Assembly (NCBI GenBank): GCA_003695555.1
Contig: RFIU01000147.1
Span: forward strand, 1-10,110
Length of the DNA: 10,110 nt
Source: Alphaproteobacteria bacterium
GTDB lineage: Bacteria; Pseudomonadota; Alphaproteobacteria; Sphingomonadales; Rhodothalassiaceae
Direction: 5' to 3'
The notes below the pieces were generated by a model. It ran no database searches and was not told where the DNA came from. It saw only the letters and a list, made by a program, of their open reading frames with translations. This document shows positions 7,100-10,110 of the stretch, piece by piece. The first letter of the stretch is position 1; the number at the start of each line of letters is the position of its first letter. Both the position numbers and the translations under genes were made by a program.

Positions 7100-7239
7100 C
7101 CATCCCTTGGCAGGATGCACCGTCGGGCAGCATTTCCTCGGGCGACCTTTCAGCGGCACGGTTCATGAGGCCAACCATCCCTTGGCAGGATGCATCGCGA
7201 GCCGGCATTTCCTAGGGCAGCCTTTCAGCGGTACGGTTC
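7100..7239. repeat. Two tandem imperfect 65-base direct repeats, 75-base period
   Basis: Copy 1 is 7100-7164 and copy 2 is 7175-7239, separated by 10 bases. They align without gaps with 10 mismatches in 65. The first 20 bases are identical (CCATCCCTTGGCAGGATGCA), as are ATTTCCT, GGGC, the CCTTTCAGCGG block and the closing ACGGTTC. The mismatches cluster at offsets 21-30. The conserved blocks separated by variable positions look like protein-binding or RNA-structure elements rather than a recent slip. The period is 25 codons, but the frame that crosses both copies on the minus strand is broken by a TAG in copy 2. Placement between divergent units suggests regulation of one or both. Confidence 0.8.
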
Positions 7240-7412
7240 TGCCAGGATGGTGATGCGGGTGGCCCCGGCGGGTCGCCGTTTGTTGCGGCAAGGCAAGCGC
7301 GCCGAGACGTCTTCGTCACGCCGGAAGTGATACACAAATACGAAACGACCTGAATACAATGCGCGATGTCAGGGTCGGAATGCCGACTTCCGATTCGCAT
7401 TAAGATACGGAA

Positions 7413-7499
7413 TTCACGTGAAATTTGATCGGACTGTGACATAAGCGCAACGACACCAGAAAGAATCTTGCGAGAAACGCTTCAAGTTGAAAATTTCAT
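7413..7499. promoter_or_regulatory. Cluster of small palindromes upstream of the receptor, candidate operators
   Basis: Within an AT-richer stretch lie a perfect 10-base palindrome TTCACGTGAA (7413-7422), TTCAAGTTGAA (7481-7491) and TGAAAATTTCA (7489-7499), the last two nested inside a wider inverted repeat of CTTCAA (7480-7485) and TTGAAG (7501-7506). Their position just upstream of a plausible promoter suggests regulator binding. No regulator can be named; they do not resemble a Fur box convincingly. Confidence 0.4.
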
Positions 7500-7500
7500 A

Positions 7501-7528
7501 TTGAAGATTCGGATATTTCAAGGATAAA
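7501..7528 (+). promoter_or_regulatory. Candidate sigma-70 promoter of the TonB-dependent receptor
   Basis: TTGAAG (7501-7506) and GATAAA (7523-7528) stand 16 bases apart, each matching 4 of 6 consensus bases. A transcript starting near 7535 would begin just before the UUCG hairpin. The -35 hexamer is one arm of the inverted repeat described at 7480-7506, so a regulator bound there could block polymerase. Confidence 0.3.
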
Positions 7529-7538
7529 AGAAGGATCC

Positions 7539-7556
7539 GGTGGTCTTCGGGCCACC
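7539..7556 (+). other. UUCG-capped hairpin in the receptor leader
   Basis: GGTGGTC (7539-7545) pairs with GGCCACC (7550-7556), with one G-U pair, around a TTCG loop closed by C-G, the very stable UUCG tetraloop form. It sits about 95 bases upstream of the receptor start codon, in the probable 5' untranslated leader. No T-run follows, so it is more likely a stabilising or regulatory leader element than a terminator. A second small stem GGTC-TGTT-GACC follows at 7569-7580. Confidence 0.5.
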
Positions 7557-7641
7557 ATTGCGTGCCGGGGTCTGTTGACCGGGGTCGATCGAGGAGAGCG
7601 GCAGGCAGGCACGCCATCCATGATACGGGATGACGGAACAG

Positions 7642-7645
7642 GGAG
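7642..7645 (+). promoter_or_regulatory. Ribosome binding site deciding the receptor's GTG start
   Basis: GGAG within GGGAGAAG lies 7 bases before GTG 7653. The two upstream in-frame candidates (TTG 7575, ATG 7620) have poorer ribosome sites and would place a long polar tail in front of the signal peptide. Confidence 0.6.
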
Positions 7646-7652
7646 AAGAATT

Positions 7653-10097
7653 GTGTCTCATGAACATTGGGTGCGGCCTTTCACGGGCGCGACCTTCGCG
7701 CTGATTCTGGCTGCGGCGTCGGGCTGGCCGACCTCGGCCGTCCAGGCGCAGGGTACGGATGTCCAGAGTGACGAAAAGACCGCACAGGAAAAGCAGAAGA
7801 ATATCGGCTCACTGGAAGAGATCGTGGTGACCGCCCAGCGTCGCGCGGAAAGCCTTCAGAGCGTGCCGATGGCGGTGACCGCGCTCGGCGGTGACGATCT
7901 GCGCGAAAACAATATCGCGACCCTCGACGAGGTCGCCGGCCGCACGCCGGGTCTGGTCTTCTCGGCATTCACGCTCGGCCAGCCGGAAATCGCCATTCGC
8001 GGCATTTCGACCAAGGAGGACGGCCCGGCGGCATCCGATGCGGTGGTGGTGTCGATTGACGGGGTCTATATCGCCGCGCGGTCGGCCCAGACGCTTGACA
8101 TCTTCGACCTCGAACGCGTCGAAGTGGCTCGCGGTCCGCAGGGTACGCTCGCCGGCAAGAACTCGATCGCCGGCTCGATCAATTTCGTCACCCTGCAACC
8201 GAGCGCCGAGACCATCGTTCGTCTGCGCCAGACGGTCGGCAATTACGACACCTTCGACACCCAGGGACTGGTCTCGGGTCAGATCGCCAAGGGACTTTAT
8301 GGCAAGTTCTCGTTCATCCGCCGAAAGAACGACGGATTCCTCACCAATGTGCTCGAGAGCTATGTCGATCCGGTCTCGCAAGTGGTCGTTCCCAACCCCG
8401 ATTTCGGCAAGGATCAGGGCGAGCTGAACAATTTCACCTGGCGGTCGCATCTGCGCTGGGAGGCAAACGAGCGCTTGACCCTGACGGTGATGGCCGATGG
8501 CGCCGACGAACATCACGGCCAGACCAATCGCGAGCCGGTCGGTTCCAGGGGCCCGCTGCATGATTGCGGTTGCGCCTCCGACCCGATCGCCGTCAATATC
8601 GCACTCGGCGGGGCGGGCGATCCGTTCACGACGCTGGCCGAAACCGAAGGTTTCGCCAACCGCGACATCTGGGGCGTGGCGGTCAAGACCGAATACGCCT
8701 TCGACTTTGCGGACCTCAATCTGATCTATTCCCACCGTGAGGCGGACTTCCGCTTTCTCGAGGATTCGGAAGGCCTGCCGCCTTTCGCGCCGCAGATCGA
8801 CCTGACCGGCAGTTCCGGCAATCCCGGTCCGCTGCTGACCGCCCCGCCGGATCGGGGATTCACCTTCGACGTCAATGACTCGGCGGTGGAAAAGTCGGTT
8901 CAGAACACGGTGCAGGCGCAGCTCACCTCGCCGGCCGGCGAGCGCTTCACCTGGATCCTCGGCTCGTTGCTCTCGTTCGAGGACATCAACCGCACCGAGC
9001 GCTTCTTCTTCCCGACCCTCGGCGGGCCGGCGGCAGCCCCCTTCGCGCCGCCGTCCTTCCCGTTCGGTCCATCCGACTCGCAATCGATTCAGCGGATGAA
9101 CAGCACCAGCTTCGCGGTCTTCGGCCAGTCCAGCTATGATCTGACCAGCGACTGGAAGCTGACCGCCGGCCTGCGCTGGTCCACCGAGCGCAAGGAGGTT
9201 ACCGTCTCCAACGAGATCATTTCAGGCCTGCCGCTGCTGCTCAAGCCGTTCGATCCCGTTCAGGCTCACAAGTCCTGGTCGGACCTGTCCTGGCGGGTGG
9301 CCAGCGACTATCGCATCAATGACGATGTGATGGCCTATGCGCTGGTCTCGACCGGCTTCAAGTCGGGCGGCTTCACCGGCTCGCCCTCGACCGCGAGTCA
9401 GGCGACGACGCCCTTCGGCAAGGAAAAGGCGCGCAATTATGAAGCTGGCATCAAGAGCGACCTCTTCGATCGCCGGGCGCGTCTCAATGTCACCGGCTTC
9501 TGGACCCAGATCCGCGGCCTGCAGGTGACCCGCTTCTTCCAGCCGGTCGGCGCCACCTTCGGCGAGTTCATCACCGAGAACGCCGGCCGCGCCCGTTCGC
9601 GCGGCGTCGAAGTCGAGCTCACCGCGCTGCTGACCAATGAGCTCGAGATCGGCGCCACTTATGCCTATCTCGATGCCACCTTCCGGCGCTTTACCGGCCA
9701 GCCTTCGGTTGCACCGGACGGTTCGATCCTCGAGGCGGGAAGCTTCAATGGCAATGAGCTTCGCGAATCGCCGCCGCACTCGGCCAGCGGCTATGTCCAG
9801 TACACGCATCGCGCCGACTGGGGTGAGCTGACGGGGCGTGTCGATGTCACCTACCGCGACCGGATGTTCTTCGACCCGTCCAACAACCCGATCTCCCGCG
9901 CCAATGCCCATGACGTCTGGGACGCCCGGCTTTCCTGGCGTTCGCCCGGCGGCCACTGGGAGCTTTCGGCCTGGGGCAAGAACATCTTCGATGAAGAGTA
10001 CATCACCCATCTCTTCACCCAGCGTGGCGGGCGCATCGCCTTCGCCCTCTTCGGCGAGCCGGCGCGCTACGGCTTCACGGTCGAATACAACTACTGA
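7653..10097 (+). CDS. TonB-dependent outer-membrane receptor
   Basis: The gene encodes an 814-residue outer-membrane active transporter that imports a ligand using energy passed by TonB-ExbBD. Seen: a signal peptide (1-about 32, hydrophobic FALILAAASG, likely cut at VQA-QG); a short linker; the TonB box EIVVTAQRR (56-64); the plug domain (about 66-184) with IRGIST (115-120), IDGVYI (135-140) and DLERVEVARGPQGTLAGKNS (152-171); then a 22-strand-type beta barrel to a C-terminal aromatic end (YGFTVEYNY). The common LYGRNATGGAINIVT plug motif is here LAGKNSIAGSINFVT. A barrel loop carries Cys305-Gly-Cys307, unusual in these mostly Cys-free proteins. The length is normal for the large sphingomonad-type receptors. 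The ligand is unknown: the neighbouring P450 and alcohol dehydrogenase hint at a hydrophobic organic compound, but a siderophore remains possible. It is divergently placed from that cluster. Confidence 0.95.
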   Translation: MSHEHWVRPFTGATFALILAAASGWPTSAVQAQGTDVQSDEKTAQEKQKNIGSLEEIVVTAQRRAESLQSVPMAVTALGGDDLRENNIATLDEVAGRTPGLVFSAFTLGQPEIAIRGISTKEDGPAASDAVVVSIDGVYIAARSAQTLDIFDLERVEVARGPQGTLAGKNSIAGSINFVTLQPSAETIVRLRQTVGNYDTFDTQGLVSGQIAKGLYGKFSFIRRKNDGFLTNVLESYVDPVSQVVVPNPDFGKDQGELNNFTWRSHLRWEANERLTLTVMADGADEHHGQTNREPVGSRGPLHDCGCASDPIAVNIALGGAGDPFTTLAETEGFANRDIWGVAVKTEYAFDFADLNLIYSHREADFRFLEDSEGLPPFAPQIDLTGSSGNPGPLLTAPPDRGFTFDVNDSAVEKSVQNTVQAQLTSPAGERFTWILGSLLSFEDINRTERFFFPTLGGPAAAPFAPPSFPFGPSDSQSIQRMNSTSFAVFGQSSYDLTSDWKLTAGLRWSTERKEVTVSNEIISGLPLLLKPFDPVQAHKSWSDLSWRVASDYRINDDVMAYALVSTGFKSGGFTGSPSTASQATTPFGKEKARNYEAGIKSDLFDRRARLNVTGFWTQIRGLQVTRFFQPVGATFGEFITENAGRARSRGVEVELTALLTNELEIGATYAYLDATFRRFTGQPSVAPDGSILEAGSFNGNELRESPPHSASGYVQYTHRADWGELTGRVDVTYRDRMFFDPSNNPISRANAHDVWDARLSWRSPGGHWELSAWGKNIFDEEYITHLFTQRGGRIAFALFGEPARYGFTVEYNY

Positions 10098-10110
10098 AGC
10101 TCTTTTCGAA

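Larger units (their letters stand above)
6829..7652. other. Long divergent intergenic region
   Basis: About 820 bases separate the start of the leftward exported-protein gene from the start of the rightward receptor gene. I find no convincing gene on either strand. The short open frames have no ribosome sites and poor codon use. The stretch contains a tandem 65-base repeat (7100-7239), a segment of ordinary GC with nothing notable (7240-7320), an AT-richer part with palindromes (about 7330-7530) that probably holds the receptor promoter, and a leader hairpin (7539-7556). 6877-7090 shows no clear signal beyond a possible degenerate third repeat copy beginning near 7031. Confidence 0.6.

Noticed and set aside
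7100..7239. Repeats as a CRISPR array.
   Set aside because: Only two copies, the unit is 65 bases with 10 mismatches and a 10-base gap. This does not fit 24-48 base identical repeats with similar-length spacers, and no cas genes are present.
6927..7442. A minus-strand reading frame running through both intergenic repeats (7442 to 6927) interrupted only by a TAG near 7212, with a repeated ASCQGM peptide.
   Set aside because: The period of 75 is a multiple of three, so a repeated peptide arises automatically. There is no ribosome site, codon use is unlike the neighbours, and the first half is AT-rich non-coding DNA. I see no evidence for a pseudogene or recoded stop.
7575..7652. Earlier starts for the receptor (TTG 7575, ATG 7620).
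   Set aside because: Both have weaker ribosome sites and add a polar tail before the signal peptide. GTG 7653 has GGAG at 7-base spacing.
7809..9083. Minus-strand open frame of 424 codons opposite the receptor.
   Set aside because: The opposite strand carries a complete plug and barrel sequence. The minus frame has shadow composition and no domain features.

Overview
The window looks like chromosomal DNA of a GC-rich Gram-negative alphaproteobacterium. The signs are high GC at third codon positions, stand-alone PAS_5-type proteins (a family concentrated in Alphaproteobacteria), and a TonB-dependent outer-membrane receptor of the kind abundant in sphingomonad- and Kordiimonas-like lineages. 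I cannot name the genus from sequence alone.

Left part (1-2835). A GT4-type glycosyltransferase, cut by the left window edge, reads leftward from a GTG start. It lies 14 bases after a small PAS_5-like protein on the same strand, so the two are probably co-transcribed. Divergent from them, two similar PAS_5-like proteins (168 and 169 residues) stand in tandem on the plus strand. They are clear paralogues, nearly identical at both ends and diverged in the middle. An AT-rich stretch near 1696-1718 lies between the divergent units.

Central part (2908-6828, minus strand). Three genes read leftward in the order secreted protein of unknown function, cytochrome P450, GMC-family FAD-dependent alcohol dehydrogenase. 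The gaps are 96 and 78 bases. A P450 followed by a GMC alcohol dehydrogenase fits a two-step oxidation (C-H to alcohol, then alcohol to aldehyde or ketone). No ferredoxin or reductase for the P450 is present here.

Right part (6829-10110). An intergenic region of about 820 bases separates the divergent minus-strand cluster from a TonB-dependent receptor on the plus strand. It holds two imperfect 65-base direct repeats at a 75-base period, an AT-rich segment with several small palindromes, and a UUCG-capped hairpin in the probable 5' leader of the receptor mRNA. The receptor is nearly certainly complete (814 residues, GTG start with a good Shine-Dalgarno sequence).

Inference: receptor, secreted protein, P450 and GMC dehydrogenase may form one locus that takes up and oxidises a hydrophobic molecule, but the substrate is not readable from the sequence. 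Nothing here is an obvious mobile element, CRISPR array, tRNA or rRNA.
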